Notes: generated from the letters alone by a model not told the origin. Positions 43,715 through 52,813 are shown, counted from the first letter of the stretch. The stretch: 64,000 nt of DNA from Nesterenkonia sandarakina (GCF_003003175.1 NZ_PVTY01000003.1:1-64000); one strand, 5' to 3'. Made by a program: numbers and translations.

Positions 43715-44494
43715 ATGACCGCAGTGAACGCGCTGATCGCTGGCCTGTCCGACAACTCCGTGCGCATCGTCGACCTGACCAATCCACTCTCGGCCTCGAC
43801 GCCGACGCTGAAGCTGCCGGAGCCCTTCGCCAACCTGATCGACTTCAGCTTGGACAAGGTCGCCGAATACGACGCGCCGGGTCCGTTCTGGAAGCACCAC
43901 AACATCCACACCGGGGAACACGTCGGAACCCACATCGACGCCCCGGTGCACTGGGTCTCAGGACGCAAGGGCCACGATGTGTCCTCCATCCCGCCCGAAC
44001 GGCTGATCGGGCCTGCCGCGGTGCTGGACGTCAGGGCGCAGGTCGAGCAAGATCCGGACTTCCTGCTGCAGATCGATGACATCCGTGCCTGGGAGACCGA
44101 GCATGGCCCCTTGCCGGAGAACGGCTGGCTGCTGCTGCGCACCGGCTGGGACCGCTTCTCCCAGGATCAGGAGGCCTTCCTCAACGCCGACGAGACCGGC
44201 TCACACACCCCCGGCATCTCGGCAGAGGCGGCCCTGTGGATCGCGGAGCAGACCTCGCTCTCGGGCATCGGCGTGGAGACGGTCGGGATCGACGCCGGCC
44301 GCGGCGCCGAGCTCGACCCGCCCTTCCCGGTCCACTATCACCTGCTGGGCAACGACAAGTACGGGATCACCTCGCTACAGAACCTGGACAAGCTGCCAGC
44401 GACAGGGGCGATGCTCGTGGTGGCGCCGCTGCCGATCGTGGACGGGACCGCGAGCCCGTCCCGGGTCTACGCGCTGGTCCAGGACTCGGAATAG
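43715..44494 (+). CDS. Cyclase-family hydrolase (kynurenine formamidase/isatin hydrolase superfamily)
   Basis: The 259-residue metalloenzyme has the family signature H-x-G-T-H-x-D-x-P-x-H at His69 to His79, the metal-binding core of KynB-type formamidases and isatin hydrolases. IVDLTNPLSASTP opens the domain, and GIDAGRGAELDPPFPVHYHLLG carries a second set of conserved residues. It hydrolyses an amide, formamide or lactam ring. AAGGTGG precedes the ATG. Co-transcription with the ThDP enzyme is likely, and the pair may act in sequence on one substrate. Confidence 0.87.
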   Translation: MTAVNALIAGLSDNSVRIVDLTNPLSASTPTLKLPEPFANLIDFSLDKVAEYDAPGPFWKHHNIHTGEHVGTHIDAPVHWVSGRKGHDVSSIPPERLIGPAAVLDVRAQVEQDPDFLLQIDDIRAWETEHGPLPENGWLLLRTGWDRFSQDQEAFLNADETGSHTPGISAEAALWIAEQTSLSGIGVETVGIDAGRGAELDPPFPVHYHLLGNDKYGITSLQNLDKLPATGAMLVVAPLPIVDGTASPSRVYALVQDSE

Positions 44495-44576
44495 CTGCGA
44501 CGGGGCGACGTCGAGTCCGGCGCTGGAGGATTCTCGATCGTGATCCACGGTGCAGCTCAGGGGTCCGGAACCGAGA

Positions 44577-44614
44577 AAGACCCCCTGGCCTGGACATCCA
44601 GGTCAGAGGGTCTT
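44577..44614 (-). terminator. Terminator of tRNA-Thr
   Basis: AGACCC-C-CTG-G-CCTGGA pairs across a 2-nt loop with TCCAGG-T-CAG-A-GGGTCT (44578-44612). On the minus strand it is followed by TCTTTC. Confidence 0.65.
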
Positions 44615-44619
44615 CGTGG

Positions 44620-44692
44620 AGCCGCCTGCCGGAATCGAACCGGCGACCTATTCATTACGAGTGAATCGCTCTACCGACTGAGCTAAGGCGGC
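44620..44692 (-). tRNA. tRNA-Thr(CGT)
   Basis: The 73-nt gene has acceptor arms GCCGCCT/AGGCGGC, anticodon stem ATTCA/TGAAT and loop CTCGTAA, giving anticodon CGT. CCA is not encoded. Confidence 0.95.
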
Positions 44693-44722
44693 GTGGCGCT
44701 GCGGTGAGGCGCACGAGGGTTC

Positions 44723-44751
44723 ACTTTACTGGTGCACCTCACCGCGGTCAA
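44723..44751 (-). promoter_or_regulatory. Promoter of tRNA-Thr
   Basis: TTGACC (44746-44751) and TAAAGT (44723-44728) on the minus strand are separated by exactly 17 bp, about 30 bp upstream of the tRNA. Confidence 0.85.
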
Positions 44752-44758
44752 AGCTCGC

Positions 44759-45793
44759 TCAGTCGTGGGCCGGGACCACCATCACTGGAGCGGTCGCGTG
44801 ATGCAGCAGCTCCCGGGAGACCGAGCCCAGCAGCGCGCTGCGCACCCCGCCGTGACCTCTGGTGCCCACCACGGTGAGCTGGACCTGCCCGCTCATCTCG
44901 TGGAGCACGTTGACCGGGTAGCCCTCCTCCACCGAGCCGGAGACGGCGAGCTCGGGGAACTGCGCCTGGACCCAGCCGACCTCGACGTCGAGATCCCGAT
45001 TGAGGTCGTCCACCCGGGTCTGCACGATCGCCTGCTCGCGGGCGGCCAGCTCCGGGTACCACATGGCCGCCGTCGTCAGCGGGGGCAGCGCCATGATCAG
45101 CTGCAGCCGGGTGCCGTGGCTGATCGCCGTGCGGGCGGCCTCCACCGCGGCCTTGCGCGAGTGTGCGGAGCCGTCGATGCCGACCACCACGGGGCGGGTA
45201 TCTGGGGTGCTGATCGCTTCGGCGCCCTCGCCCACGCTGGACTCCTGGGTATGCGGGACGACCACCGTGGGGGAGTGGGCGTGGGAGGGAAGCGCCGCCG
45301 CGACGGAGCCCAGGATGCGTCCGGTGAACCCGCCACGTCCGCGGCTTCCCACCACGCAGAGCTCCGCGGAGCCGGAGAGGTTGACCATCACCCCGGAGGC
45401 GTCGCCGTGCTCCAACCGGTAGGTGACCTCACCGGCATGTCCGGCCAGCTGCTCCTGCGCCAGGTTCAGCGTCTTCTCCGTCGCCTGCCGGGCCAGGGTC
45501 TGGCCGCCGGAGTCCGGGAAGCTCTCCAGGTACCCGCTCACCGCCGGGGGAATCGTGTAGGAGCTCATCACCGTCAGCGGGAGGCCCCGGAAGTGTGCCT
45601 CTCTCGCGGCCCAGCGCAGCGCGGAGGTGGCATTGGCCGAACCGTCGAATCCGACGAGGACACCCAGGGGCCGCGGCGCCCGAGTCTGTTCACCGGCAGC
45701 GGCGGGCTCCGCGGCAGTGGATGGGTGAGCGTCGTGGGTCTGGGCGGAGTCGTGTGACGCCGCAGCGGGTGTGACAGGGACTTCATTGTTCAT
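44759..45793 (-). CDS. Universal stress protein, tandem UspA domains
   Basis: The 344-residue protein has a Pro/Ala-rich start (1-40) and two UspA domains. The first has VLVGFDGSANATSAL and the nucleotide loop VGSRGRGGFTGRILGSVAAALPSHA. The second has VVVGIDGSAHSRKA and VGTRGHGGVRSALLGSVSRELL. Both ATP-loop patterns are intact. It is a paralogue of the protein encoded at 8216, with the same architecture. AGGA stands about 9 nt before the ATG. It stands alone upstream of tRNA-Thr. Confidence 0.93.
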   Translation of the reverse strand: MNNEVPVTPAAASHDSAQTHDAHPSTAAEPAAAGEQTRAPRPLGVLVGFDGSANATSALRWAAREAHFRGLPLTVMSSYTIPPAVSGYLESFPDSGGQTLARQATEKTLNLAQEQLAGHAGEVTYRLEHGDASGVMVNLSGSAELCVVGSRGRGGFTGRILGSVAAALPSHAHSPTVVVPHTQESSVGEGAEAISTPDTRPVVVGIDGSAHSRKAAVEAARTAISHGTRLQLIMALPPLTTAAMWYPELAAREQAIVQTRVDDLNRDLDVEVGWVQAQFPELAVSGSVEEGYPVNVLHEMSGQVQLTVVGTRGHGGVRSALLGSVSRELLHHATAPVMVVPAHD

Positions 45794-45912
45794 GGCAGTG
45801 TCCTAACGCAGATCAGCTGAATGGTGCCGATGAGTCAGGTGCGCCGCATGGACGTCGTCGTCACCGGTAGTCAGAGTCTACTCGCGCTCTTCTACAAGCG
45901 GTAGAAGAACCC

Positions 45913-47514
45913 TCAGCAGTCTGCGCGACCCTCGCTGAGCTCCCCGTCGAGGAGGTAGCCGTCCACCGCCTCGTCCACGCAGCTGTTGCCGGTGCGATAG
46001 GCGAGATGACCTTCTCCCTCGCGGATGATCAGCGAAGACTGCGGCACCTGTTCGTGCATGTTCTCGGCCCACTCCACCGGGGTGGCCGGGTCACCGGTGG
46101 TGCCGATCATCAGCAGCTCGTCGACCTCGCCGAGATCCGGATACCAGGGTTCGGACACGTTCTCTGCGGGCCACTCGCCGCACACCACCGCACGGTGCCC
46201 GAGATAGGGCCCGAAGGTCGGTGCCTCCTCGGAGACCTCGTCGAACTCGGCGTCGATCTGCTCCTGGTCCTGCGGCATGGGGTAGTCCAGGCACATCACG
46301 GCGTTGAAGGCGAAGCTGTTGATCCATTCATAGCTGCCGTCGGGGCTGCGCCCGGCCTGCAGGTCAGCGAAATACTGGAAGGCCGTGAAGTCCTGCTGCA
46401 CCAGGGCCATGGTCAGCGCCTCGGAGAGCAGCGGCCAGCTCGCACGGCTGTACATCGGGGTGATGAACCCGCTCACCACGGTGGAGACGTTGATCGTCCG
46501 ACCATCCGCGCCCTGCGTCGGAGTCTCAGCGACACCGGCGAAGAGGTCCTGCACGCGCTCGAGAACCTCGTCCTCGCTGTCCCCGGCGGGGCAGGTCTCC
46601 TGCTCGACGCACCACTGCGCGTAGTTCGCAAGCGCTTCCTCGAAGCCGACCGCCTGTCCCTTGTTCAGCTCGTGCGCGTCGAGGGAGACGTCCAGCATCC
46701 CGTCCAGCACGAAGCGCCCCACCCGAGGGCCATAGTGCTGGGCGTAGGTCATACCCAGCTTGGTGCCGTAGGAGAAGCCCAGGTAGTTCAGCTCGTCCTG
46801 ATCCAGCGCGGCCCGGATCACATCCATATCCCGGACCGCGGACAGCGTGTCCACATGCCCCAGCAGGGCGCCGCTCTCGGACTCGCATTTCGCGGTCAGC
46901 TCGGCGGCCGACTCGCGCGCCTCGGTGTAGGCGGCGTCGGAATCGAGCTGCTCCTCGGAGACCTGCTCGCGGTACTCGTCCATCTCGGCGTCGTCCAGGC
47001 AGGTCACCGGCGCGGACCGGTGCACCCCGCGCGGGTCGAAGCCGATGATGTTGTATCCCTCGGCGAGCTCCTCGCTGAATGCGATCGAGAGCGTGTCTGC
47101 CACGGCGTCGTACCCGGAGGAGCCGGGACCGCCCGGGTTGGTGAGCAGATACTCGGCGTCGTCCCCGCCGGTCTCGGAGCTGATGATCTGGATCTCGAGA
47201 TCCTCCTGCGCACCGGGCTCGGCCCAGTCCATGGGCACCGTGACATCGGCGCACAGCATGGTCTCCGCACAGGAGCTCCACTCGAGGTCCTGCTCGTAGT
47301 ACTCGGTGTAGTCCTCGGCGGCGCCGGGAAGCTCCTCGGCCGGGACCGAGGTCGCGGTCACCGGCTCCGCCTTGGCGCCCTGCGTCCCGGGCGTGGCCTC
47401 GGTGCCGGAGGCCTCATCCCCGCCGGAGTTCACACAGCCCGAGAGCAGCAGCGCGGCAGCGGCGGCGAGGCTGATCAGTCGGACCCTGCGCGGACGGACG
47501 AGATTCTCAGGCAC
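45913..47514 (-). CDS. Alpha/beta-hydrolase lipoprotein (TAP-like tripeptidyl aminopeptidase)
   Basis: The 533-residue protein has a lipoprotein signal with lipobox LLSGC (Cys27), an acidic linker, and an alpha/beta-hydrolase fold with LTNPGGPGSSG, the nucleophile elbow GFSYGTKLG, and a C-terminal TAP-like region ending ..GEGHLAYRTGNSCVDEAVDGYLLDG with the catalytic His. Relatives such as Streptomyces TAP and mycobacterial CaeA/Hip1 cleave peptides or esters at the cell surface. Its GTG overlaps the end of holB by 8 nt, so translation is coupled although functions are unrelated. Confidence 0.9.
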   Translation of the reverse strand: MPENLVRPRRVRLISLAAAAALLLSGCVNSGGDEASGTEATPGTQGAKAEPVTATSVPAEELPGAAEDYTEYYEQDLEWSSCAETMLCADVTVPMDWAEPGAQEDLEIQIISSETGGDDAEYLLTNPGGPGSSGYDAVADTLSIAFSEELAEGYNIIGFDPRGVHRSAPVTCLDDAEMDEYREQVSEEQLDSDAAYTEARESAAELTAKCESESGALLGHVDTLSAVRDMDVIRAALDQDELNYLGFSYGTKLGMTYAQHYGPRVGRFVLDGMLDVSLDAHELNKGQAVGFEEALANYAQWCVEQETCPAGDSEDEVLERVQDLFAGVAETPTQGADGRTINVSTVVSGFITPMYSRASWPLLSEALTMALVQQDFTAFQYFADLQAGRSPDGSYEWINSFAFNAVMCLDYPMPQDQEQIDAEFDEVSEEAPTFGPYLGHRAVVCGEWPAENVSEPWYPDLGEVDELLMIGTTGDPATPVEWAENMHEQVPQSSLIIREGEGHLAYRTGNSCVDEAVDGYLLDGELSEGRADC

Positions 47515-48664
47515 GGGACCTCCCGGGTAGGAACTGCATCATCAGAGCCTCCATGGCCAGCAGCGGAGGGACGTTCTGCGTGATCCGGGTCCGGGCGGCG
47601 TTGATCGCGTCCAGCCCGGCCAGGGTCTGCTCCGCGCTGAGCGACTCCGCGTAGCGGTGCAGCTCCTCGCGCAGATGTTCGTTGATCAGCTCGGCGCCGG
47701 TGCCGAGCTTCAGGCTGAGCACGTCCCGGAAGACCGCGGTGAGATCGATCAGCGCCCGGTCCAGGGAATCGGCGACGGCGCGCTTGGCCCGCCGAGTGTT
47801 CTCCTCTTCGAGCTTCTTGAACTGGCTGCGCAGCTTCGGCGGGATCTTCTCCTCGGGATCCAGTCCCAGCGACCGGCGCAGCGAGGCCTGCTCGACCTCC
47901 AGCCGCGCCTCAGCGGTGCTCGCCGCATCCGCCTGGGTCATCTCCACCAGGGAGCCCGCGGCCTTGATCGCGGCCGAGGAGGAGGTCAGCCGCAGCGGGA
48001 GGGTGATCACCTGCTCGCGACGACGGCGCGCCTCCGGGTCCCGGGCGAGCCGGCGCGCGACGCCGATGTGGTTCTGTGAGACCCGCGCGGCGAACTGGGC
48101 CTGCTGCTCGTTCAGCCCGTCCCGGGTGATCAGCAGCTGCGCGACCGCGGCAGTGGGTGGGATCCGCAGGCTCACCAGGCGGCAGCGCGAGCGGATGGTG
48201 ACCAGCACGTCCGCCGGACTCGGGGCGCAGAGCACCCAGAGCGTGTGCGGCGGCGGCTCCTCGATCGCCTTGAGCAGCACGTTGGTGGCGCGCTCGGTCA
48301 TCCGGTCCGCGTCCTCGACCACGATCACCCGCCAGCGGGCACCCTGCGGCTTCTCCTGCGCGGTGGTGATCAGCTCGCGGACGTCGTCGATCTTGTAGGT
48401 CACGTTCTCGGTGGAGACCAGCTTCACCGAGGGGTGGCTCTCCGCGGCGACCAGCCGGCAGGTCCGGCATTCGCCGCAGCCGCGGGCGGCAGGCTCGTCC
48501 TGTTCACAGTTCAGCGCAGCGGCGAAGGCACGTGCGGCGTTGGAGCGCCCCGACCCCGGGGGACCGGTGAACAGCCACGCATGGGCCGGGGTCCCCGACC
48601 CCGCGGCGCGGCGCAGCTGTTCGACGACGGCGTCCTGCCCGACCAGCTCGGTGAAGACGCTCAT
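47507..48664 (-). CDS. holB: DNA polymerase III subunit delta'
   Basis: The 385-residue clamp-loader subunit has an AAA+ core: TGPPGSGRSNAARAFAAAL (Walker A, Arg in place of the usual Lys), a zinc-type cysteine cluster CEQDE..CGECRTC, VVEDADRMT (Walker B) and RCRLVSLRIP (sensor region). The Arg substitution fits a subunit that does not hydrolyse ATP. It overlaps tmk by 4 nt and is followed by the lipoprotein gene with an 8-nt overlap. tmk-holB order is common in bacteria. Confidence 0.93.
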   Translation of the reverse strand: MSVFTELVGQDAVVEQLRRAAGSGTPAHAWLFTGPPGSGRSNAARAFAAALNCEQDEPAARGCGECRTCRLVAAESHPSVKLVSTENVTYKIDDVRELITTAQEKPQGARWRVIVVEDADRMTERATNVLLKAIEEPPPHTLWVLCAPSPADVLVTIRSRCRLVSLRIPPTAAVAQLLITRDGLNEQQAQFAARVSQNHIGVARRLARDPEARRRREQVITLPLRLTSSSAAIKAAGSLVEMTQADAASTAEARLEVEQASLRRSLGLDPEEKIPPKLRSQFKKLEEENTRRAKRAVADSLDRALIDLTAVFRDVLSLKLGTGAELINEHLREELHRYAESLSAEQTLAGLDAINAARTRITQNVPPLLAMEALMMQFLPGRSRA

Positions 48665-49314
48665 GGGTTCAGCCGCTCCTGACGCAGCAGCTCCTGGACC
48701 CGGGTGCGGATCGCGGCCTGCAGCTCCTGCGCGGATCCGGCGGCGTCGAGCACCAGGTAGCGCTCGGGTGCTGAGTCTGCGCGGGCGAGGAACGCGTGGC
48801 GCAGCCGATCGTGGAAGGCGTCCTCGGCAGACTCGATCCGGTCAGAGAGCCCCGCCCGGCCCTCGCGGCGAGCCCGGGCGGCGGCCGGGTCGATGTCCAG
48901 CACCACGGTGAGGTCGGGCTGCAGCCCGCCGGTGGCGAAGGCATTGATCTCAGCGACGGCTTCGGTCCCGAGTTCACGGCCGACACCCTGGTAGGCCACC
49001 GAGGAATCCACATAACGGTCGCAGAGGACGAAGCGGCCGGCGATCAGCGCCGGCTCGATCCGCTGGACCACATGGGCGGCGCGGGAGGCGGCGAAGAGCA
49101 GCGCCTCGGTGCGGGGGTCGACCTCGCCCTGGTCGTGTTCGAGCACCAGAGAGCGGATGCGCTCGCCGATCGCGGTGCCGCCGGGCTCACGGGTGCGCTC
49201 GTAGGGCACCGCCTGCTCCTTGAACCAGGACTCGAGCAGGTCCAGCTGGGTGGTCTTGCCGGCGCCGTCGCCGCCTTCGAAGGCGACGAATCCTCCGCGT
49301 CTGAGATGGGTCAC
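48661..49314 (-). CDS. tmk: Thymidylate kinase
   Basis: The 217-residue kinase phosphorylates dTMP to dTDP. It has the P-loop EGGDGAGKTTQ (about 14-24), the DR-x motif in LCDRYVDSSVAYQG and a LID segment with ARREGR. GTG 49314 is supported by TAGGCT standing exactly 6 nt upstream, so the tmk-holB-peptidase transcript probably begins at the tmk start codon. Confidence 0.95.
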   Translation of the reverse strand: MTHLRRGGFVAFEGGDGAGKTTQLDLLESWFKEQAVPYERTREPGGTAIGERIRSLVLEHDQGEVDPRTEALLFAASRAAHVVQRIEPALIAGRFVLCDRYVDSSVAYQGVGRELGTEAVAEINAFATGGLQPDLTVVLDIDPAAARARREGRAGLSDRIESAEDAFHDRLRHAFLARADSAPERYLVLDAAGSAQELQAAIRTRVQELLRQERLNP

Positions 49315-49320
49315 GGCCCC

Positions 49321-49326
49321 AGCCTA
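49321..49326 (-). promoter_or_regulatory. -10 element of leaderless tmk-holB operon
   Basis: TAGGCT on the minus strand is followed by GGGGCC and GTG at 49314. Confidence 0.6.
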
Positions 49327-49417
49327 CCCAGCCCCGGTGACACGGACGTGACACGGAGTTCCGGCGGGGATCCGGTCAGTCGCATGCGGCAGAGCGGATC
49401 CCTGACACCGGCTGCGG

Positions 49418-49423
49418 TACCGT
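49418..49423 (+). promoter_or_regulatory. -10 element of leaderless trans-sulfuration gene
   Basis: TACCGT is followed by AACGGT and GTG at 49430, with no Shine-Dalgarno sequence. Confidence 0.5.
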
Positions 49424-49429
49424 AACGGT

Positions 49430-50764
49430 GTGAACCAGCACGAACGCACCTTTGTGGTCAGCGCGGGCCGCGGCCCCCACGGTCCGAACCAGCCCGTCAA
49501 CATGCCGGTGGACTTCACCTCCACGTATTCCTACCGGCCCGGCGTCCACGCCGCCATGGACTACGCCCGCGAGGGAATGCCCTCCTGGTCGCCGCTGGAG
49601 GAGCTGCTGGCCCAGCTCGAGGCCGGCACCCGGACCAGCCACCAGTCGCAGGGTCTGGTCACCACCGCCGAGGAGCACCCGATCCAGGTGCTGCCCGGAC
49701 TGCTGTTCTCCTCCGGAATGGCCGCCATCTCCGCCGTCGTGCACCTGCTGGCCCCCGGAAGCCACCTGATCATGCCGCGGCACAGCTACATGGGCTTCTC
49801 CACGCTGGCCCAGCAGATGGCGGACCAGGGTCTGCTCACGCTGCACCGGGTGGACATCGCCGACACCGAGCAGGTCCTGAGCGCCGTGCATGACGTCTCC
49901 ACCCTGGCCAGCGCCCAGGACACGCAGGTGATGCTCTGGGTCGAGTCCCCGACGAACCCGATGCTGGAGATCGCCGATCTCCCCGCGCTGCTCGCCGCCG
50001 CGAAGCGACGCGGGGTGCTCACCGCGGTGGACAACACCTTCGCGACCCCGCTGCGCCAGCGTCCGCTGGTCCACGGCGCCGATGTGGTGGTCCACTCGGT
50101 GACCAAGTTCCTCTCCGGACACTCGGATCTCATCATGGGCGCCGCGATCACAGCTGACCCCGAGCTCCACGCGCGGCTGCATCAGCACCGCACCCTGCAC
50201 GGCGCGATCCCGGGGCCGATGGAGGTCTTCCTCGCCCTGCGCGGCGTGCGGACCCTGGCGCTGCGCCTCGACGCCTCGGAGTCCAACGCCGGCGAGCTGG
50301 CCCGCCGGCTGGATGAGCTCAGCCGGGACGCCGGACTTCCGCTGCGCAAGGTCAACTACCCCGGCCTGAGCTCGCACCCGCAGCACCAGCGTGCCGCAGA
50401 GCAGCTCGGCGGGTTCGGCGCGATCCTGACCATCGAGGTCGACGCCGACCGGCCCGGTGCAACAGCCTCAGACTCTGGACAGCCTCAGTCCGGCGACTCC
50501 GGTGCTGGCGAGCGGATCACCAGCCAACGCACCGAGGCCGAGGTGGCCGACGCCGTGCTCAGCGCGCTTGCGCTCTGGACCCCGGCCACCAGCCTGGGCG
50601 GCGTGGAATCGCTGGCCGAGCGCCGTCGTCGTCATCCCGGCGAACCGTCCTCGGTCCCTGACGGGCTGATCCGGCTCTCGGTGGGCATCGAGGACGTCGA
50701 GGATCTGTTCGCAGATCTGCTCAACGCGTTGCGCACCGCCGCAACCGGGGAGCCCATCCGATAA
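49430..50764 (+). CDS. Cystathionine gamma-synthase/lyase-type PLP enzyme
   Basis: The 444-residue enzyme belongs to the trans-sulfuration (Cys/Met metabolism) family: [14 protein letters not shown], Asp201 contacting the PLP ring, and the PLP lysine Lys226 in [15 protein letters not shown]. The C-terminal [13 protein letters not shown] and [14 protein letters not shown] are standard. It is longer than most members because of a Ser/Gly/Pro-rich insertion at about 335-365, just after [10 protein letters not shown]. Synthase and lyase cannot be told apart from sequence alone. It is divergent from tmk and followed closely by DUF2516. Confidence 0.9.
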   Translation: MNQHERTFVVSAGRGPHGPNQPVNMPVDFTSTYSYRPGVHAAMDYAREGMPSWSPLEELLAQLEAGTRTSHQSQGLVTTAEEHPIQVLPGLLFSSGMAAISAVVHLLAPGSHLIMPRHSYMGFSTLAQQMADQGLLTLHRVDIADTEQVLSAVHDVSTLASAQDTQVMLWVESPTNPMLEIADLPALLAAAKRRGVLTAVDNTFATPLRQRPLVHGADVVVHSVTKFLSGHSDLIMGAAITADPELHARLHQHRTLHGAIPGPMEVFLALRGVRTLALRLDASESNAGELARRLDELSRDAGLPLRKVNYPGLSSHPQHQRAAEQLGGFGAILTIEVDADRPGATASDSGQPQSGDSGAGERITSQRTEAEVADAVLSALALWTPATSLGGVESLAERRRRHPGEPSSVPDGLIRLSVGIEDVEDLFADLLNALRTAATGEPIR

Positions 50765-50767
50765 CAT
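50762..50767 (+). promoter_or_regulatory. -10 element of leaderless DUF2516 gene
   Basis: TAACAT, which starts with the TAA stop of the previous gene, is followed by 6 nt and ATG at 50774. Confidence 0.6.
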
Positions 50768-50773
50768 CGGGGT

Positions 50774-51085
50774 ATGCAGTCACCCCTCTCTGACATCTGG
50801 CGCTTCGTCCTGCTGGCCGAAGGCTGGATGCACCTCGCCTTCGCGCTGGTCTGCCTCGGTCTGGCCATCGTCGCGCTGGTCAAGTGCATCCCCAAGAACG
50901 CGCAGCGCTTCGACATCGCCTTCAAGCGGACCAAGGGCTTCTGGCTCGGCATGACCGGCGGCGCCGTCGTGCTGGCCCTGCTCGGGGCTGCCGGAGCCGG
51001 TCCCTTCGGCCTGATCTTCCCGGTGGCCGCGGCCTGCATGGCGATGGTCTACCTCACCGACGTCAACCCCGAAGTCTCCGACTGA
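50774..51085 (+). CDS. DUF2516 membrane protein
   Basis: The 103-residue protein has three hydrophobic helices (about 9-36, 54-72 and 75-93) and the actinobacterial DUF2516 pattern ALVKCIPKNAQRFDIAFKRTKGFWLG in the first loop. Function unknown. It is 9 nt downstream of the trans-sulfuration gene but has its own leaderless promoter. Confidence 0.85.
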   Translation: MQSPLSDIWRFVLLAEGWMHLAFALVCLGLAIVALVKCIPKNAQRFDIAFKRTKGFWLGMTGGAVVLALLGAAGAGPFGLIFPVAAACMAMVYLTDVNPEVSD

Positions 51086-51172
51086 CCTTGTCATCGGTCG
51101 CCTGAACCGGCGCCGCTGACCGCGCTCCCGCGCTGATTTCCACGTTCGACTCCGAAAGGGAGACACACTCCT

Positions 51173-51919
51173 ATGGCCTATGACCTGATCCTGCTCCGCC
51201 ACGGGCAGAGCGACTGGAACGAGAAGAACCTCTTCACCGGCTGGGTGGATGTGCCGCTGACCGCGCTGGGCCGCGAAGAGGCCGCACGCGGCGGGGAGCT
51301 GCTCAAGGAGCACCAGCTGCTTCCCGACGTGGTCCACACCTCGCTGCTGCAGCGCGCGATCACCACCTCACACCTGGCGCTGGAGACCGCTGACCGGCTC
51401 TGGATCCCGGTCAAGCGCGACTGGCGGCTCAACGAGCGCCACTACGGTGCGCTCCAGGGCAAGGACAAGGCCGAGACGCTGGCGCAGTACGGCGAAGAGC
51501 AGTTCATGATGTGGCGCCGCTCCTACGACACCCCGCCGCCGGAGATCGCCGCCGACGACGAGTTCTCCCAGCTGGGGGATCCGCGCTACGCCGATCTCGG
51601 CGACTCCGCACCGCGCACCGAATGCCTCAAGGACGTCGTGGACCGGATGCTGCCCTACTGGGAGTCCGCCGTGGTGCCGGATCTGCGCGAGAACAAGACC
51701 GTGCTGCTCGCAGCGCACGGCAACTCGCTGCGCGCGCTGGTGAAGCACCTCGACGGCATCTCCGACGAGGACATCGCCGGGCTGAACATCCCCACCGGCA
51801 TCCCGCTGCACTACCAGCTGGGCGAGGATCTCAAGCCGCTGAACCCCGGTGGCACCTACCTCGACCCCGAGGCCGCCAAGGACGCGATCAAGGCCGTGGC
51901 GAACCAGGGCAAGAAGTAG
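51173..51919 (+). CDS. gpmA: 2,3-bisphosphoglycerate-dependent phosphoglycerate mutase
   Basis: The 248-residue glycolytic enzyme has [20 protein letters not shown] with phosphohistidine His10, RRSYDTPPP, and a second catalytic His in [16 protein letters not shown]. It interconverts 3- and 2-phosphoglycerate. AAAGGGAG stands upstream of the ATG. It ends in a strong terminator shared with convergent phoU. Confidence 0.96.
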   Translation: MAYDLILLRHGQSDWNEKNLFTGWVDVPLTALGREEAARGGELLKEHQLLPDVVHTSLLQRAITTSHLALETADRLWIPVKRDWRLNERHYGALQGKDKAETLAQYGEEQFMMWRRSYDTPPPEIAADDEFSQLGDPRYADLGDSAPRTECLKDVVDRMLPYWESAVVPDLRENKTVLLAAHGNSLRALVKHLDGISDEDIAGLNIPTGIPLHYQLGEDLKPLNPGGTYLDPEAAKDAIKAVANQGKK

Positions 51920-51932
51920 CCTGCACCACAAG

Positions 51933-51972
51933 AAAGCCCCTCAGACATCAGGCGATGTCCGAGGGGCTTTTT
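51933..51972. terminator. Bidirectional terminator between gpmA and phoU
   Basis: AAGCCCCTC-A-GACATC (51934-51949 region) pairs with GATGTC-C-GAGGGGCTT, followed by TTTTT on the plus strand. On the minus strand it is followed by TTTCTT. Confidence 0.9.
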
Positions 51973-51989
51973 CGTATGTCCCGGAGGGC

Positions 51990-52643
51990 TCAGTGCTCGC
52001 GGGAGTCCCAGGCACCGGTGACCAGGTAGTCGACCTTGTTCGCGACCGAGACCGCATGATCGCCGAAGCGCTCGAAGAACCGGCTCACCAGGGTGGAGTC
52101 CACGCTGGTGGCCGCGCTCTGGCCCCAGTCATCGGCGGCGACGATGGTGAACACGGAGGCGTGCAGATCATTGAGCTGCTCGTTCAGCGCGTGGATCTCC
52201 GCGACCAGGTGCAGCTCGCGGGTCTCCAGCAGGGTGATCAGCCGGGAGGAGATCTCGGTGGCGAGCTTCGCCATCTTGTCGAAGACCGGATGCAGCGCGT
52301 CCGGGGCGACCCGGTCCGGGTAGCGCATCCGGGCCAGCTGCGCGATATGCCGCGCGAGGTCGCCCATGCGCTCCAGCGAGGTGCTCATCCGCAGCGCCCC
52401 CACTATCATCCGCAGGTCAGAGGCCACAGGGCCCTGAAGCGCGAGCAGCTCGATGGCCTTCTCGTCGAGCTCGACCTGCAGCCGGTCGATCTGCGCGTCG
52501 GCGGCGATGACCTCCTCCGCCAGCTGAAGATCGGTGGTGTCGAAGGCGGTGTAGGCCTTCTCCATCGCTGTGTGGACCAATGTTGTGATCTGGATCAGCT
52601 GCTCACCAAGGTTGATGAGGTCTGCCTGAAAGAGCTTTCGCAC
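51990..52643 (-). CDS. phoU: Phosphate signalling regulator PhoU
   Basis: The 217-residue protein is made of two helical PhoU repeats with FERFGDHAVSVANKV-type and LERMGDLARHIAQLA metal-binding signatures, typical of PhoU. It links the phosphate transporter to the SenX3-RegX3 kinase pair and keeps the Pho response off when phosphate is plentiful. The longer frame continues to 52787, but GTG 52643 is chosen because AAGGAA precedes it at workable spacing and it begins the conserved RKLFQ. It is divergent from senX3. Confidence 0.94.
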   Translation of the reverse strand: MRKLFQADLINLGEQLIQITTLVHTAMEKAYTAFDTTDLQLAEEVIAADAQIDRLQVELDEKAIELLALQGPVASDLRMIVGALRMSTSLERMGDLARHIAQLARMRYPDRVAPDALHPVFDKMAKLATEISSRLITLLETRELHLVAEIHALNEQLNDLHASVFTIVAADDWGQSAATSVDSTLVSRFFERFGDHAVSVANKVDYLVTGAWDSREH

Positions 52644-52734
52644 GTGTTTGCGTTCCTTTCCCGCCGTGGAGTATCCCGACATTGAATCCTTGCTGGTGCA
52701 CATGAACGCAACCGAAGTCTGCAGTCGACGCGAA

Positions 52735-52754
52735 GGTGAACGCTGGTTGAACCC
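52735..52754. promoter_or_regulatory. PHO box-like direct repeat between phoU and senX3
   Basis: On the minus strand GTTCAACCAGC is followed at once by GTTCACC, so two GTTCA units are repeated with an 11-bp period, as in RegX3/PhoP-type PHO boxes. It lies 92 bp before phoU and 60 bp before senX3. Confidence 0.6.
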
Positions 52755-52800
52755 TGGGCGCCGCTGCGGGCTTATGGTGCAGCCCACCGGGAGGCGGGCC

Positions 52801-52806
52801 TAAGCT
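52801..52806 (+). promoter_or_regulatory. -10 element of leaderless senX3 transcript
   Basis: TAAGCT is followed by 7 nt and GTG at 52814. The same hexamer and spacing precede davB. Confidence 0.5.
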
Positions 52807-52813
52807 GTAGGAC

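Noticed and set aside
49315-49429. SAM riboswitch before the trans-sulfuration gene
   Set aside because: The gap is short and the gene appears leaderless, leaving no room for an aptamer.
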